Shown: one piece after another, positions 1-10,682 of the stretch | Numbering within the stretch: position 1 is the first letter of the stretch | Layout of the letters: each line of letters opens with the position of its first letter | Source of the DNA: Accumulibacter sp. | Lineage (GTDB): Bacteria; Pseudomonadota; Gammaproteobacteria; Burkholderiales; Rhodocyclaceae | Length of the DNA stretch: 64,000 nt | Assembly (NCBI RefSeq): GCF_029255125.1 | Contig: NZ_JAPUVR010000102.1 | Location: forward strand, 1 to 64,000 | Reading direction: 5' to 3' | The notes under the pieces: model-generated | The model's input: only the letters and a program-made list of their open reading frames with translations | What the model was told of the DNA's origin: nothing | Databases searched by the model: none | Made by a program: the position numbers and the translations under genes

Positions 1-570
1 CAGCGTCAGGCCGATCTCGTCCAGGCCGTTCAGCAGGCGATGCTTGCGTTCTTCGTCGACCGCAAAGGCAAGCGTATCACCCAGCGGTGTACGCACGGTC
101 TGTGCGGCAAGGTCGATCTCCAGGCGGTAGCCCGCGTGCTGTACGGTTTCGGTGAACAGACGGTCGACCACTTCGGCCGCCAGAATGATTGGCAAGATAC
201 CGTTCTTGAAACAGTTATTGAAAAAGATGTCGGCGAAGCTCGGCGCAATGATCGCGCGGAAACCGTAGTCTTCAAGCGCCCACGGGGCGTGTTCGCGACT
301 CGAACCGCAACCGAAGTTCTCGCGCGCCAGGAGGATGCTGGCGCCTTGGTAGCGCGGTTGGTTGAGGACGAAGTCGGGGTTGCGCGGGCGCTGCGCGCAT
401 TCCATGTCGGGTTCGCCGCGATCCAGATAGCGCCATTCGTCGAAGGCGTAGGGACCAAAGCCGGCGCGCTTGATCGACTTGAGAAACTGCTTCGGTATGA
501 TGGCGTCGGTATCGACATTGGCGCGGTCGAGTGGAGCGACCAGCCCGGTATGTGTGCTAAACGGTTTCAT
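1..570 (-). CDS. leuD: 3-isopropylmalate dehydratase small subunit (C-terminus cut by window edge)
   Basis: Small subunit of isopropylmalate isomerase, which interconverts 2- and 3-isopropylmalate with LeuC in leucine synthesis. The same enzyme usually isomerises citramalate, which matters because cimA lies just upstream. The first 190 residues are visible, reading from an ATG at 570 and open to base 1; the family is about 210 residues, so only the tail is missing. The N-terminus ([20 protein letters not shown]) and the [11 protein letters not shown] motif at about residues 80-90 are diagnostic. An AGG-rich stretch lies just upstream of the start. It follows leuC on the same strand after a 129-base gap that shows no convincing gene. 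Confidence 0.96.
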   Translation of the reverse strand, partial: MKPFSTHTGLVAPLDRANVDTDAIIPKQFLKSIKRAGFGPYAFDEWRYLDRGEPDMECAQRPRNPDFVLNQPRYQGASILLARENFGCGSSREHAPWALEDYGFRAIIAPSFADIFFNNCFKNGILPIILAAEVVDRLFTETVQHAGYRLEIDLAAQTVRTPLGDTLAFAVDEERKHRLLNGLDEIGLTL

Positions 571-699
571 GTTCTGCCTGTTTCCTGGAGGGTTGCCCGA
601 GCTTTCCCGGACTCTCTGGGTTCGCGAACGAAATCAGCCGGTAACTGCGGCGACGCGTAGCCGCGCTTGCCGCCAGCAAGCGCTGGCCGCGTGCAGCGC

Positions 700-2136
700 T
701 CATGCAAGCTCCTCCCCGCGACCGAGCGCACGTACGTCGACGAAATGCCCGAAGACGGCCGCCGCTGCTGCCATTGCCGGTGAGACCAGATGCGTGCGTC
801 CACCCTGGCCCTGGCGCCCCTCGAAGTTGCGGTTGGATGTCGAGGCGCAGCGTTCTCCGGCTTCCAGACGGTCGGCGTTCATCGCCAAACACATCGAACA
901 ACCCGGCTCGCGCCATTCAAAACCCGCGGCGCGGAAGACCTGGTCAAGGCCTTCCTGCTCTGCCTGCGCTTTGATCAAACCAGAGCCGGGAACGACGAGG
1001 GCCAGCTTGACGCGATCGGCAACGCGTCGCCCGTGCGCCGTTGCCCAGCGCGCAACGGCGGCTGCCTGGCGCAGGTCTTCGATGCGCGAGTTGGTGCACG
1101 AACCAATGAACGCCTTGTCGATGGCAATCTGGCTGATCGGCGTGCCGGCGGTCAGCCCCATATAGGCCAGGGCGCGCTGCCAATCGGCCTGCTTGACTGG
1201 GCTCGGTGCGTGCGCCGGATCGGGCACGCTACCCGCAACCGAGAGGACCATCTCCGGCGAGGTTCCCCAGGTCACTTGCGGTTCGATCGTCGCCGCATCA
1301 AACTCGGTCACGGCATCGAAGCGAGCGCCTGCATCCGAATGCAGCGTCCGCCAATAGGACACCGCTTGTTCCCAGGCTTCTCCGGTTGGCGCTTGCGGGC
1401 GGCCGACGAGGTAGGCGATGGTCTTCTCGTCGGCAGCGATCATCCCAGCCCGTGCGCCGGCCTCGATCGCCATGTTGCAAAGCGTCATTCGCCCTTCCAT
1501 CGACAGCGCACGGATCGCCTGGCCGGCGAACTCGACCGCGTAACCCGTACCACCGGCGGTGCCGATGCGGCCGATGATCGCCAGAGCGAGATCCTTCGCT
1601 GTGACTCCCGCCGCCAGTTCGCCTTCAACCTTGATCAGCAGGGTTTTCGACTTGGTTTGCCAGAGGCATTGCGTTGCCAGCACCTGTTCGACTTCCGACG
1701 TGCCAATGCCGAAAGCCAGGGCTGCGAAAGCGCCATGCGTGCTGGTGTGCGAGTCGCCACAGACGAGCGTCGCCCCCGGCAATGTGAATCCCTGCTCCGG
1801 TCCGATCACATGCACGATTCCTTGTCGACTGTCGTCCATGCGGAATTCGTCGAGTCCCCATTCCGCGCAGTTGGCGTCGAGCGTTTCGACCTGCGTACGC
1901 GCGATCGGGTCGACGATGCCCGCCGCGCGATCGGTCGTTGGCACGTTGTGGTCGGGTGTCGCGAGAATCGTCTTTACCTGCCACGGCCGTCGGCCAGCAA
2001 GTTTGAGCCCCTCGAAGGCCTGCGGACTCGTCACCTCGTGTACCAGATGGCGGTCGATATAGATCAGTGTGCTGCCGTTGTCGTCCTGGTGGACGACATG
2101 GGCATCCCAGAGTTTGTCGTAGAGCGTGCGTGCCAT
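700..2136 (-). CDS. leuC: 3-isopropylmalate dehydratase large subunit
   Basis: Aconitase-family large subunit (478 aa) carrying the [4Fe-4S] cluster of isopropylmalate isomerase; cytoplasmic, leucine pathway. The N-terminus ([15 protein letters not shown]) matches LeuC. The cluster cysteines are seen in [12 protein letters not shown] (about residue 355) and [10 protein letters not shown] (about 415). Length is normal. The gene lies between cimA upstream (115-base gap) and leuD downstream on the same strand, suggesting joint expression, although a hairpin sits in the cimA-leuC gap. The start is an ATG at 2136. The identification is secure. Confidence 0.97.
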   Translation of the reverse strand: MARTLYDKLWDAHVVHQDDNGSTLIYIDRHLVHEVTSPQAFEGLKLAGRRPWQVKTILATPDHNVPTTDRAAGIVDPIARTQVETLDANCAEWGLDEFRMDDSRQGIVHVIGPEQGFTLPGATLVCGDSHTSTHGAFAALAFGIGTSEVEQVLATQCLWQTKSKTLLIKVEGELAAGVTAKDLALAIIGRIGTAGGTGYAVEFAGQAIRALSMEGRMTLCNMAIEAGARAGMIAADEKTIAYLVGRPQAPTGEAWEQAVSYWRTLHSDAGARFDAVTEFDAATIEPQVTWGTSPEMVLSVAGSVPDPAHAPSPVKQADWQRALAYMGLTAGTPISQIAIDKAFIGSCTNSRIEDLRQAAAVARWATAHGRRVADRVKLALVVPGSGLIKAQAEQEGLDQVFRAAGFEWREPGCSMCLAMNADRLEAGERCASTSNRNFEGRQGQGGRTHLVSPAMAAAAAVFGHFVDVRALGRGEELA

Positions 2137-2216
2137 GGTCGCTGTACCAACGCAAAAGGCGTAGACTACCTCATTTCGCGCTGCTCATCGGTGCCCCGCC
2201 ATTCCGGCTGCGCGCT

Positions 2217-2239
2217 GGGGCAGACTTGTCGTCTGCTCC
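2217..2239 (-). terminator. Hairpin in the cimA-leuC gap
   Basis: Read on the minus strand, GGAGCAGAC and GTCTGCCCC can pair around a five-base loop with one mismatch. It lies 3' of the cimA stop and 5' of leuC. There is no T-run after it, so it may be a weak or Rho-assisted terminator, an attenuator-like element or only an mRNA stem. Confidence 0.3.
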
Positions 2240-2251
2240 GGCGGCGACCAC

Positions 2252-3817
2252 TCAGTTCCCGTCGCGCAGGCGGACGATTGCGTATTCCATGCTATCGGAA
2301 AGGGCCCGCCAGCTTGCCTCGATGATGTTGGCGTTGGCGCCGACCGTCGTCCACACGTCGGTCCCGCTCTGGAAATCGATCAGTACGCGTGTGTTGGCAG
2401 CTGTTCCGGCACTGCCGCTGAGAATGCGCACCTTGTAGTCGGCCAGACGAACGCTGCGCAACACCGGGTAGTCCTCGACCAGCGCCGAATACAGTGCGCT
2501 GGCCAGCGCGTTGACCGGACCGTTGCCTTCGGCAGCGGTAAATTTCGTCGTTTCGCCGACTTTCACCTTGACGGTTGCCTCAGCCAGCAGGCCGCGTCCG
2601 TGCCGCCGCTCGGTAATGACGAAGTAATCGAGCAGCTCGAACGGGCGGCGGTAGTCTGCGCGCAGGCGATGGAACATCAGTTCGACGCTGGCTTCGGCAG
2701 CCTCGAAGGTGAAACCCTCGTGCTCGAGCCGCTTGATCTGCCCGAGAACGTGCTGCGCCGCCTCGTTGTCCAGGTTCAGCCCCAGGCGCCGCGCCTGCAA
2801 CTGCAGGTTGCCGCGACCGGAGAGCTCGGAGGTGACCGAGCGCATCACGTTGCCAACCCGCTCCGGGTCGATGTGCTGGTACGTGTCCGGCGACTTGAGG
2901 ATGGCTGCGACGTGGATACCGCCCTTGTGAGCGAAAGCCGAGTGGCCGGTGTAGGGCTGATGATCGTCGTGCTTGAGATTGGCGACTTCGGCGACGAAGC
3001 GCGACAGCGTCGTCAGCTCCAGCAGGCGATCGTCGGGCAGTACCGGATGGCCCATCTTCAACTGCAGGTTGGGCAGGATGCTCACCAGGTCGGCATTGCC
3101 CACGCGTTCGCCATAGCCGTTGATCGTCCCTTGCACCATCGTCGCCCCCGAACGTACTGCGGCCAGCGAGTTGGCCACCGCACAACCGGTATCGTTGTGG
3201 CAATGGACGCCGATCCGCGCGCCCGGCTGGCGTGTTGCCACTTCCCGGGTGATCGCTTCCATTTCCCACGGTAGCTTGCCGCCGTTCGTTTCACACAGCA
3301 CCAGCCAGTCAGCGCCCGCCTCAGCGGCGGCGCGCAGCGTCGCCAGTGCATACTCGGAATTGGCGAGAAAACCGTCGTAGAAGTGTTCGGCGTCGAAGAT
3401 CACTTCGCGACCTTGCGCTTTCATCCAGGCAACGCTATCGGCGATCATCGCCAGGTTTTCCTCGCTGGTCGTCGACAGGACATGACGGACGTGATAGTCC
3501 CATGCTTTGCCGACCAGGGTCACGGCCGGCGTGCCGGCAACCACCAGTGCTTGCAGATTGGCATCATCGTCGCACAGCTTATGCGCGTTGCGTGTTCGCC
3601 CGAACGCGGCGAGGCGAACCGGCACGTTCAGTCGGTTGGCCCGGGCAAAGAACTCTGCATCCTTGGGATTCGAGCCCGGCCAACCGCACTCGATGTAATG
3701 CATGCCGAAAGCGGCCAAGCGGTTGACGATGCTCAGCTTGTCTTCAACAGAGAACGAAATGTCTTCGCGTTGCGAGCCGTCGCGTAGGGTCGTGTCGTAC
3801 AAGAGGATAGGGTTCAT
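2252..3817 (-). CDS. cimA: (R)-citramalate synthase
   Basis: Condenses pyruvate and acetyl-CoA to (R)-citramalate, the first step of a threonine-independent route to 2-oxobutyrate and isoleucine. The 521-aa protein has an HMGL-like TIM barrel (about residues 4-275; YDTTLRDGSQRE near the start, with catalytic Arg and metal-binding Asp). A LeuA-type allosteric dimer domain occupies the last 130 residues or so. Length and the sequence ALVVAGTPAVTLVGKAWDYH fit the long citramalate synthase family rather than 2-isopropylmalate synthase or homocitrate synthase. The start is an ATG at 3817. leuC and leuD follow on the same strand and would supply the isomerase for the next step. Substrate specificity is inferred from family resemblance. 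Confidence 0.9.
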   Translation of the reverse strand: MNPILLYDTTLRDGSQREDISFSVEDKLSIVNRLAAFGMHYIECGWPGSNPKDAEFFARANRLNVPVRLAAFGRTRNAHKLCDDDANLQALVVAGTPAVTLVGKAWDYHVRHVLSTTSEENLAMIADSVAWMKAQGREVIFDAEHFYDGFLANSEYALATLRAAAEAGADWLVLCETNGGKLPWEMEAITREVATRQPGARIGVHCHNDTGCAVANSLAAVRSGATMVQGTINGYGERVGNADLVSILPNLQLKMGHPVLPDDRLLELTTLSRFVAEVANLKHDDHQPYTGHSAFAHKGGIHVAAILKSPDTYQHIDPERVGNVMRSVTSELSGRGNLQLQARRLGLNLDNEAAQHVLGQIKRLEHEGFTFEAAEASVELMFHRLRADYRRPFELLDYFVITERRHGRGLLAEATVKVKVGETTKFTAAEGNGPVNALASALYSALVEDYPVLRSVRLADYKVRILSGSAGTAANTRVLIDFQSGTDVWTTVGANANIIEASWRALSDSMEYAIVRLRDGN

Positions 3818-3918
3818 GGGCGGGCAGCAGATGGGACAGGAAAGTCAGCGTTGGCGGTGGGCGCTGGAGCGGCGCCGCAGGCGAAGCCGCCGCTGTTGGC
3901 GGCGCGGCTGGACGAGAA

Positions 3919-3941
3919 AACGGCGGTCAAGCGCCGCCGTT
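3919..3941 (-). terminator. Terminator-like hairpin after the glycogen operon
   Basis: An eight-base perfect inverted repeat, AACGGCGG / CCGCCGTT, around a seven-base loop. On the minus strand it is followed by TTCTC, and it lies about 70 bases beyond the glgX stop. A second GC-rich stem (GCCGCC/GGCGGC near 3889-3906) follows it. It is the best candidate for the 3' end of the glk-glgP-glgB-glgX transcript and separates it from cimA. Confidence 0.5.
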
Positions 3942-4010
3942 CCGTTGGGCGCCGCAGAGCCTTGACGGACTCCGGCGCGGGCGCGAGTATCTCCGGCCGG
4001 AGCCGGTGTG

Positions 4011-6026
4011 TCAAGCGTGCTCCAGGGTGAGAATCTGGACGCTGCGTGCCGGTACGACACTCGTTTTCACACGCTGTACGCTGACGAACGGCTGGCGCGC
4101 GCTGCTCTCGCAGAGCTGCCGCCAAACGCCCTCCGGCACGATGAACGATACTGGAATCTCGTCGCGATTGATCAGGCAAAGCAGCGTGTGCGCGCCCAGG
4201 CCGTCGGCACTCGCGGGCTCGGGCGCCAGTTGGACGGCGAGCGAAGCGAGTTTGCGCGACTGCCAGTCGGTGACCCGCATCGGCCGTCCGGCAGGATGCC
4301 ACCAGACCACATCAGGCTGCCCGGCCGCTCCGGTCTCGCCGGTCAGCCAGTGGTGCCGGCGTAGTTGCGGCAGGCGACGACGCAGATCGATCAGACCGGC
4401 GACGTATTCGATGAGATCGCTATCGGCTGTCGACCAGTCGAGCCAGGTGAGCGGATTGTCCTGGCAGTAGGCGTTGTTGTTCCCCGCCTGTGTGCGGCCC
4501 AATTCGTCGCCGCTCTGCAACATCGGCACACCCTGAGCAACCATCAAGGTGGCGAGCAAGGCGCGCTGTAGGCGCCGGCGGCGCTCGACGACCACCTGAT
4601 CCTGGCTGTCGCCCTCGGCGCCGCAGTTCCACGAGAAGTTGTGTGCATGGCCGTCGCGGTTGTCCTCGCCGTTCAGCTCGTTGTGTTTGGCCTGAAAGCT
4701 GAGCAGATCGCGCAAGGTGTAGCCGTCGTGGGAACAGATGTAATTCATGCTCGCTTGCGGTGCGCGGCCGGCAAAACGAAACAGTTCGCTCGAACCGGCA
4801 AGGCGCTGCGCCAACTGCCCGACGCCGGCCTCACCGGTCAGCCAGAAAGCCCGGACATCGTCGCGGAAGCGATCGTTCCATTCGCTCCAGCCGGGCAGAA
4901 AGCGGCCCAGGCGGTACCCGTCGGGACCGACATCCCAGGGTTCGGCGATCAGCTTGACGCGCTGCAACACGGGGTCCTGGCGCACTGCCGCGAGAAAGGC
5001 GCTGTCGCGCGTCAGTGCGGCCGCCAGATCGAAACGGAAGCCGTCGACATGCATGACCTCTACCCAGTAGCGCAGCGCGTCCATGACCAGTTGCAGGACG
5101 CGCGGATGTGCCAAGTTGAGCGTGTTGCCGCAGCCGCTGAAGTTCTCGTAGGCGGCGAGATCGCTGGGCGGCAGGCGGTAGTAGCTCAGATTGTCGATGC
5201 CGCGAAATGAGAGTGTCGGGCCGTAGGCGTCGGTCTCGGCGGTGTGATTGAAGACGACATCAAGAATGACTTCAAGGCCCGCCGCGTGCAAGGAGCGAAC
5301 CATTGTCTTGAACTCGTTGCATACCGACTGGCCACCGACCTTGGCTGCGTAGCGCGCCGCGGGAGCAAAGAAGGCGAGCGAGTTGTAGCCCCAGTAGTTG
5401 ACCCGGCCCGCGTCGAGCAAACGCTGCTCGTCAAGAAAGAAGTGCACCGGGAGCAGGTTGAGCGCGCTCACCCCAAGTCGCTGGAAATGCTCGATCATTG
5501 CCGGCGACGCGAGCCCCGCGTAAGTACCGCGGAGCGCTTCCGGAACCCCCGGATGCTGGCGGCTGACGCCCTTGACATGGACCTCGTAGAGCACCGTATC
5601 GGTCCACGGAACTGCCGGTGGAGCGTCGCTACCCCAGGCAAACTCGTCGTCGGTGACGCACGCCTTGGCGCACAGGCGCGCATCGCTGGCGGTCGAGGGA
5701 AGGAGGCCGTCGGCGACTTCGCGCGCGTAGGGATCGAGCAAGAAGCAGCGCGCGTCGAAACGGTGGCCATGTTCCGGCGAAAACGGGCCGTACACGCGAT
5801 ACGCGTAGCGCAGCCCTGGCGAAGCGCCAGCCAGATAACCGTGCCAGACTTGGTCGGTGCGCTCGGGCAGGAAGGCCGTTTGCAGTTCGTCACCAACGAA
5901 CAGGCACAGCTCGACGCGTTCGGCATGCGCCGAGAAGAGGGCGAAGTTGACCCCGGCCCCATCCCACGTCGCGCCGAGCGGCCACGGCCGGCCGCTTGGC
6001 ATCTGGCCGCCGATCAGGCGCTCCAT
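4011..6026 (-). CDS. glgX: Glycogen debranching enzyme GlgX
   Basis: GH13 isoamylase-type enzyme that removes the short limit-dextrin branches left by glycogen phosphorylase. An N-terminal CBM48 domain ([17 protein letters not shown]) precedes the (beta/alpha)8 barrel. The GH13 signatures [11 protein letters not shown] (nucleophile Asp), AEPWD (acid Glu) and SHDG are all present. From the ATG at 6026 the product is 671 aa, and this start overlaps the glgB stop by 13 bases, suggesting translational coupling. An ATG at 6002 starts exactly at the homologous region and is also plausible; a start at 6074 would overlap glgB by about 60 bases and is less likely. It is the last gene of the glycogen operon. 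Confidence 0.95.
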   Translation of the reverse strand: MERLIGGQMPSGRPWPLGATWDGAGVNFALFSAHAERVELCLFVGDELQTAFLPERTDQVWHGYLAGASPGLRYAYRVYGPFSPEHGHRFDARCFLLDPYAREVADGLLPSTASDARLCAKACVTDDEFAWGSDAPPAVPWTDTVLYEVHVKGVSRQHPGVPEALRGTYAGLASPAMIEHFQRLGVSALNLLPVHFFLDEQRLLDAGRVNYWGYNSLAFFAPAARYAAKVGGQSVCNEFKTMVRSLHAAGLEVILDVVFNHTAETDAYGPTLSFRGIDNLSYYRLPPSDLAAYENFSGCGNTLNLAHPRVLQLVMDALRYWVEVMHVDGFRFDLAAALTRDSAFLAAVRQDPVLQRVKLIAEPWDVGPDGYRLGRFLPGWSEWNDRFRDDVRAFWLTGEAGVGQLAQRLAGSSELFRFAGRAPQASMNYICSHDGYTLRDLLSFQAKHNELNGEDNRDGHAHNFSWNCGAEGDSQDQVVVERRRRLQRALLATLMVAQGVPMLQSGDELGRTQAGNNNAYCQDNPLTWLDWSTADSDLIEYVAGLIDLRRRLPQLRRHHWLTGETGAAGQPDVVWWHPAGRPMRVTDWQSRKLASLAVQLAPEPASADGLGAHTLLCLINRDEIPVSFIVPEGVWRQLCESSARQPFVSVQRVKTSVVPARSVQILTLEHA

Positions 6027-8197
6027 TCGAAGTACAGCGCGGCAAGTGGCGGCAAGGTCAGGTTGAGCGACCATTCACGGCCGTGCGCCGACACCTGCTC
6101 AGCCGCTAGCGGTTCTGCCCCATTTCCGACGTTGCTGCCGCCATAGTGGTGCGAATCGGTATTCAGGCGTTCGCGGAAGATGCCGGGCATCGGTACGCCG
6201 ATGCGATAGCCTTCACGGACGACCGGCGTGAAGTTGCCGACGTAGAGAATCGCGCGTGAACGGTCGCGCGACCAGCGAACGAAGGCGAAAACCGACGTTT
6301 CGGCGTCGTCGGCAGCAACCCACTCGAAACCGGCGGGCTCGAAATCAACCTGATGCAGCGCTGGATTGTTGCGGTAAAGTTCGTTCAGATCGCGGATCAG
6401 GTGCTGGACACCGGCGTGCAGCGGAAACTCCAGCAGGCTCCAGTCGAGCGAAACGTCGTGGTTCCACTCGCTCCACTGCCCGATCTCGCCACCCATGAAG
6501 AGCAGCTTCTTGCCCGGGTGCGCCCACATGTAGGCGTACAGTGCGCGCAGGTTGGCGAATTTCTGCCAGTAATCGCCGGCCATCTTGCTGAGCAGCGAAC
6601 CTTTTCCATGCACGACCTCGTCGTGCGACAGCGGCAGGACGAAGTTCTCGGTGAACGCGTACATCATGCCGAAGCTGAGCTGGTTGTGGTGGTACTTGCG
6701 ATGCACCGGGTCTTTCGTCATGTAGTCGAGAACGTCGTGCATCCAGCCCATGTTCCACTTGTAATGGAAGCCGAGACCTCCCATTTCGGGTGGACGGCTG
6801 ACCATCGGCCAAGCGGTCGATTCTTCCGCGTGTGTGCTCGCCCCTGGATGCTCCTGGCCGAGAACCTCGTTGACCCGGCGGACGAAGGCTACCGCTTCGA
6901 GATTCTCGCGACCGCCAAAAACGTTTGGAATCCACTGTCCTTCCGACCGGCTGTAGTCGCGATACAGCATCGAGGCCACCGCGTCAACCCGCAGGCCGTC
7001 CACGCCGTACCGCTCAATCCAGAAAAGCGCGTTACCAATCAGATAGTTACTAACCTCTCGCCGGCCATAGTTGTAGATGTAGGTCCCCCAGTCCTGATGC
7101 ATGCCTTCGCGCGGGTCGGCGTGCTCGTACAGCGCGTTGCCGTCGAAGCGGGCAAGCCCGTGCTCGTCGGTGGGAAAATGTGCCGGCACCCAGTCGACGA
7201 TGACGCGCAGACCGACGGCGTGGCAGGCACGGACGAAGTCGCGGAAACCGGCTGGCGGGCCGTAGCGCGCCGTCGGCGCATACAGGCCAAGCGGTTGATA
7301 ACCCCATGAACCATCAAAGGGATGCTCGGTGATCGGCAGCAACTCGAGGTGGGTGAAACCCAGTTCAACGACATAGGGAACAAGCGTTTCGGCCAAGTGC
7401 TGCCAGTCGGGATAGCCGCCACCTTCTGGTCGCCGCCATGAACTCAGGTGAACCTCGTAAATCGACATCGGAGCGTCGAGCTGATCGCCGGCCGGAATCG
7501 TCGATGGTTCGACTGGCGCAGGCAGCGGACAAACGATCGACGCCGTCGACGGGCGCATTTCGGCCTGAAAGCCGTAGGGATCTGCCTTCAGCGGGAGCAG
7601 ATGCCCGCCGCGCGTGCGAATCTCGAACTTGTAGCACGCCCCGGCGCCGACCCCCGGCAGGAAAATCTCCCAGACCCCGCATTCGCGGCGCAGGCGCATC
7701 GGATGCCGTCGGCCATCCCAGGTATTGAAATCACCGACGACGCTGACCCGTTCCGCGTCCGGCGCCCAGACGGCGAAGGCCGTGCCGGCAACGCCGTCGA
7801 TTTCGCACAAATGCGCGCCCAGTCGTTCGAAGGGGCGCAGATGCGAGCCTTCGGCAAGCAACCATACGTCCATTTCGCCGAGTACCGTCCAGAAGCGATA
7901 GGGGTCGTCGGTTTCCTGCACACCGCTTTCCCATTCGATACGCAAGCGATAGGGGAAACTGTTGCGGCGGCGAGGAATGAACCCCTCGAAGAAGCCTTCC
8001 ACTCCTTCGATCTGTCGATGTTCAAGTACGGCGAGCTGCCGCCCGGTCTTTGCCTCAAGCACGGCAACCGAGCGGGCGCCAGGCTGCAGGCTGCGTACCC
8101 ACAACTTGCCGTCGGCGTCCGTGTGCATGCCGAGGACGGCATAGGGGTCCCCGTGTTGTGCCCGACAAAGAGCGATGATTTCTGCTGAATCAAGCAT
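6014..8197 (-). CDS. glgB: 1,4-alpha-glucan branching enzyme
   Basis: GH13 transferase that introduces alpha-1,6 branches into glycogen. The 727-aa length is typical for the two-N-domain form. Visible features are an N-terminal CBM48 pair (about residues 1-220), the barrel motifs [20 protein letters not shown] (nucleophile Asp), HAEESTAWP (acid Glu) and [14 protein letters not shown], and a C-terminal beta domain. The ATG at 8197 has an AAGGAAG ribosome binding site about eight bases upstream. It sits 15 bases after glgP and overlaps the glgX start, so the three are almost certainly co-transcribed. Confidence 0.97.
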   Translation of the reverse strand: MLDSAEIIALCRAQHGDPYAVLGMHTDADGKLWVRSLQPGARSVAVLEAKTGRQLAVLEHRQIEGVEGFFEGFIPRRRNSFPYRLRIEWESGVQETDDPYRFWTVLGEMDVWLLAEGSHLRPFERLGAHLCEIDGVAGTAFAVWAPDAERVSVVGDFNTWDGRRHPMRLRRECGVWEIFLPGVGAGACYKFEIRTRGGHLLPLKADPYGFQAEMRPSTASIVCPLPAPVEPSTIPAGDQLDAPMSIYEVHLSSWRRPEGGGYPDWQHLAETLVPYVVELGFTHLELLPITEHPFDGSWGYQPLGLYAPTARYGPPAGFRDFVRACHAVGLRVIVDWVPAHFPTDEHGLARFDGNALYEHADPREGMHQDWGTYIYNYGRREVSNYLIGNALFWIERYGVDGLRVDAVASMLYRDYSRSEGQWIPNVFGGRENLEAVAFVRRVNEVLGQEHPGASTHAEESTAWPMVSRPPEMGGLGFHYKWNMGWMHDVLDYMTKDPVHRKYHHNQLSFGMMYAFTENFVLPLSHDEVVHGKGSLLSKMAGDYWQKFANLRALYAYMWAHPGKKLLFMGGEIGQWSEWNHDVSLDWSLLEFPLHAGVQHLIRDLNELYRNNPALHQVDFEPAGFEWVAADDAETSVFAFVRWSRDRSRAILYVGNFTPVVREGYRIGVPMPGIFRERLNTDSHHYGGSNVGNGAEPLAAEQVSAHGREWSLNLTLPPLAALYFEWSA

Positions 8198-8212
8198 TTG
8201 AGACTTCCTTAC

Positions 8213-10660
8213 CTAAGGAGTATTGAGATGCCAGGTGTCGTTGGCGTAGTCGCGAATCGTTCGGTCAGCCGAAAACGGCCCCATCCCCGCGACATTGAGA
8301 ATGGCTTTGCGCTGCCATTCTCCGGGCGTCAGATACAGCGTGTCCACGCGCTGCTGTGTCGCTACGTAGTCGGCGAAGTCGGCCAGCAGCAGATAGTAGT
8401 CGCCATAGTGAAGCAGGCAGTTGAACACGTCGTGGTAGCGCGAGCGTTCGCCCGGTGAAAAGAAGCCGCTATCGATCAGGTCGAGGACTGCCTTGAGCGT
8501 CTCGTCGTTGCGATAGTAGTCCATCGGCTGGTAACCGCTTTGCCGAAGCGCATTGACCTGAGCCGTGTTGTTGCCGAAGATGAAGATGTTGTCAGCGCCG
8601 ACATTGTCGCGAATTTCGATGTTGGCGCCGTCTTCGGTCCCGATCGTCAGCGCGCCGTTGAGCGAGAGTTTCATGTTGCCGGTGCCCGAGGCCTCGGTTC
8701 CGGCGGTCGAGATCTGTTCCGACAGGTTGGCTGCCGGCATGATCAGTTCGGCAACCGAAACCCCGTAGTTCGGAACGAAAACGACCTGCAGCAGGTCGCG
8801 CGTCAAGGGATCGTGGTTGACCACGGCAGCCACATCGTGGATCAGCCGGATGACCTGTTTCGCCATGTGATATGAAGATGCCGCCTTGCCGGCGAAAATC
8901 ACGCTGCGCGGCGCAAGTCCGGCCGTCGCACCCGAACGCAGCGCGTTGTAGCGCGCAATGACATGCAGGACGTTGAGTAACTGCCGCTTGTATTCATGGA
9001 TGCGTTTGACCTGCACATCGAAAAGGCTGTCCGGATCCAGCCTGACGGCCGTTTCGCGCGCAATGTAGTTGGCCAAGTGCAGCTTGTTTTCCCGTTTCGC
9101 CGCAGCGAAAGCGGTGCAGAAACCGGCATCGTCCGCGCTTTCCCGCAGCCCCTGCAGGAGATCGAGATCGAGCCGCCACTTCTTCGTTGCCAGCCGCTCG
9201 TCGATCAGTCGCGACAGCGCCGGATTGGCCTGCGACAACCAGCGTCGCGGCGTCACGCCGTTCGTCTTGTTGTGGAAACGCTCCGGATACAGGCGCGCGA
9301 AATCAGCAAAGATGGTCTGCACCATGAGATCCGAATGCAGTTGCGACACGCCGTTGACCCGCTGGCTGCCGACGATGCACAGGTGCGCCATGCGTACCCG
9401 CTTGTCCTTCTCGTGTCCGCCGCCATCGTCGATCAGCGAGACGCGCCGCATCAGGTCGATGTCGCCAGGGTAAAGGCGCACGACTTCGTCCAGGAACTCC
9501 TGGTTGATGCGATAGATGATCAGCAGATGGCGCGGCAAGACGCGGTTGATCAGCGACACCTTCCAGGTCTCCAGCGCTTCCGGCATCAAGGTGTGATTGG
9601 TGTAGGAGAAGATGCGTCGACACTGGTCCCAGGCGTCGTTCCAGGACATGCTGTGCTCGTCGACCAGGAGGCGCATCAGTTCGGCGACGCCGATCGCCGG
9701 ATGCGTGTCGTTCAGGTGAATGGCGATCTTCTCCGCCAGATTCTCCAGCGTGCCGTTCTCGGCCAGGTGTCGGAGGAGTATGTCCTGCAACGAGGCGGAG
9801 ACGAAGAAATATTCCTGGCGCAGGCGCAGTTCGCGCCCAGCCGAGGTGCTGTCGTTCGGGTAGAGAACCCACGAGATGTTCTCGAAGCGGTTCTTGAATT
9901 CGGCGGCGCGCTGGTAGTCGCCCGTGTTGAAGGCGCCGAGGTCGATCTCGGTCGGCGCAGCCGCCTTCCACAAGCGCAGCGTACTGATGCGCTCGGTGCC
10001 GTGACCCGGTATGACGTAGTCGAATGCCTTCGCTTCCACCGAATCGGCGGCGTGCCACTCGGCCCACTCGCCGTGATGTTCGGCCGTCCCGCCAAAACGC
10101 ACGGTGTAGTGTTTGTTGGCGCGTGGAAACTCCCAGGGCGAGCGATCCTGCAGCCAGGCTTCGGGCTTTTCCACTTGGTGGCCATTGATGATCGACTGGG
10201 CAAACATGCCATACTCGTAGCGCACGCCATAGCCCCAGGAGGGGAGACCCAGCGTTGCCATCGAGTCGAGGAAGCAGGCGGCGAGGCGGCCCAGACCGCC
10301 ATTGCCGAGCGCTGCATCGGGCTCACATTCCATCACTTCGCCGAGCGAAGGTCCCGGCCCGGAAAACACCTGCGCTGCCGCATCGCGCAGATCGAGCGCC
10401 GACAGGGCGTTGTTCATCGCGCGGCCGATAAGGAACTCCATCGACAGGTAATACACGCGGCGTGCTTTGTTGGCACGGTCAGTATTCTGTGTCTCGACCC
10501 AACGCTGCGCCAGCTGCTCGCGTGCGATTTGCGACAACGCCTGATAATAATCCGCCTTGCTCGCTCGCGAGGGCTCGGCCGCTACTGTGCGGACCAGTTT
10601 GCCGTCGATCTGCGAGCGCAGTTGTTCGCTATCGATCTGGGGTTGCGCGGAATCGGACAT
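8213..10660 (-). CDS. glgP: Glycogen/starch/alpha-glucan phosphorylase
   Basis: PLP enzyme (815 aa, normal length) that phosphorolyses the non-reducing ends of glycogen to glucose-1-phosphate. The C-terminal region holds the PLP-site segment EASGTGNMKLSLNGALTIGT, and LGNGGLGRLAACFLDS near residue 115 is the typical glucan-phosphorylase pattern. The ATG at 10660 has a GGAG about 11 bases upstream. It follows glk by 22 bases and precedes glgB by 15, placing glycogen breakdown, branching and debranching in one unit. No allosteric region beyond the bacterial core is seen. Confidence 0.97.
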   Translation of the reverse strand: MSDSAQPQIDSEQLRSQIDGKLVRTVAAEPSRASKADYYQALSQIAREQLAQRWVETQNTDRANKARRVYYLSMEFLIGRAMNNALSALDLRDAAAQVFSGPGPSLGEVMECEPDAALGNGGLGRLAACFLDSMATLGLPSWGYGVRYEYGMFAQSIINGHQVEKPEAWLQDRSPWEFPRANKHYTVRFGGTAEHHGEWAEWHAADSVEAKAFDYVIPGHGTERISTLRLWKAAAPTEIDLGAFNTGDYQRAAEFKNRFENISWVLYPNDSTSAGRELRLRQEYFFVSASLQDILLRHLAENGTLENLAEKIAIHLNDTHPAIGVAELMRLLVDEHSMSWNDAWDQCRRIFSYTNHTLMPEALETWKVSLINRVLPRHLLIIYRINQEFLDEVVRLYPGDIDLMRRVSLIDDGGGHEKDKRVRMAHLCIVGSQRVNGVSQLHSDLMVQTIFADFARLYPERFHNKTNGVTPRRWLSQANPALSRLIDERLATKKWRLDLDLLQGLRESADDAGFCTAFAAAKRENKLHLANYIARETAVRLDPDSLFDVQVKRIHEYKRQLLNVLHVIARYNALRSGATAGLAPRSVIFAGKAASSYHMAKQVIRLIHDVAAVVNHDPLTRDLLQVVFVPNYGVSVAELIMPAANLSEQISTAGTEASGTGNMKLSLNGALTIGTEDGANIEIRDNVGADNIFIFGNNTAQVNALRQSGYQPMDYYRNDETLKAVLDLIDSGFFSPGERSRYHDVFNCLLHYGDYYLLLADFADYVATQQRVDTLYLTPGEWQRKAILNVAGMGPFSADRTIRDYANDTWHLNTP

Positions 10661-10682
10661 CAGCCAGGTACTCCAATAAAGT

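Noticed and set aside
560-703. 48-codon minus-strand frame in the leuC-leuD gap starting at the leuC stop (ATGA)
   Set aside because: It is Arg/Ser-rich, with no lipobox or hydrophobic signal of the entericidin-type peptides often found at this spot, and has no ribosome site other than leuC context.
790-2325. 511-codon plus-strand frame antisense to leuC
   Set aside because: Shadow of a well-supported gene in high-GC DNA; composition is Arg/Ala-rich and no family is recognised.
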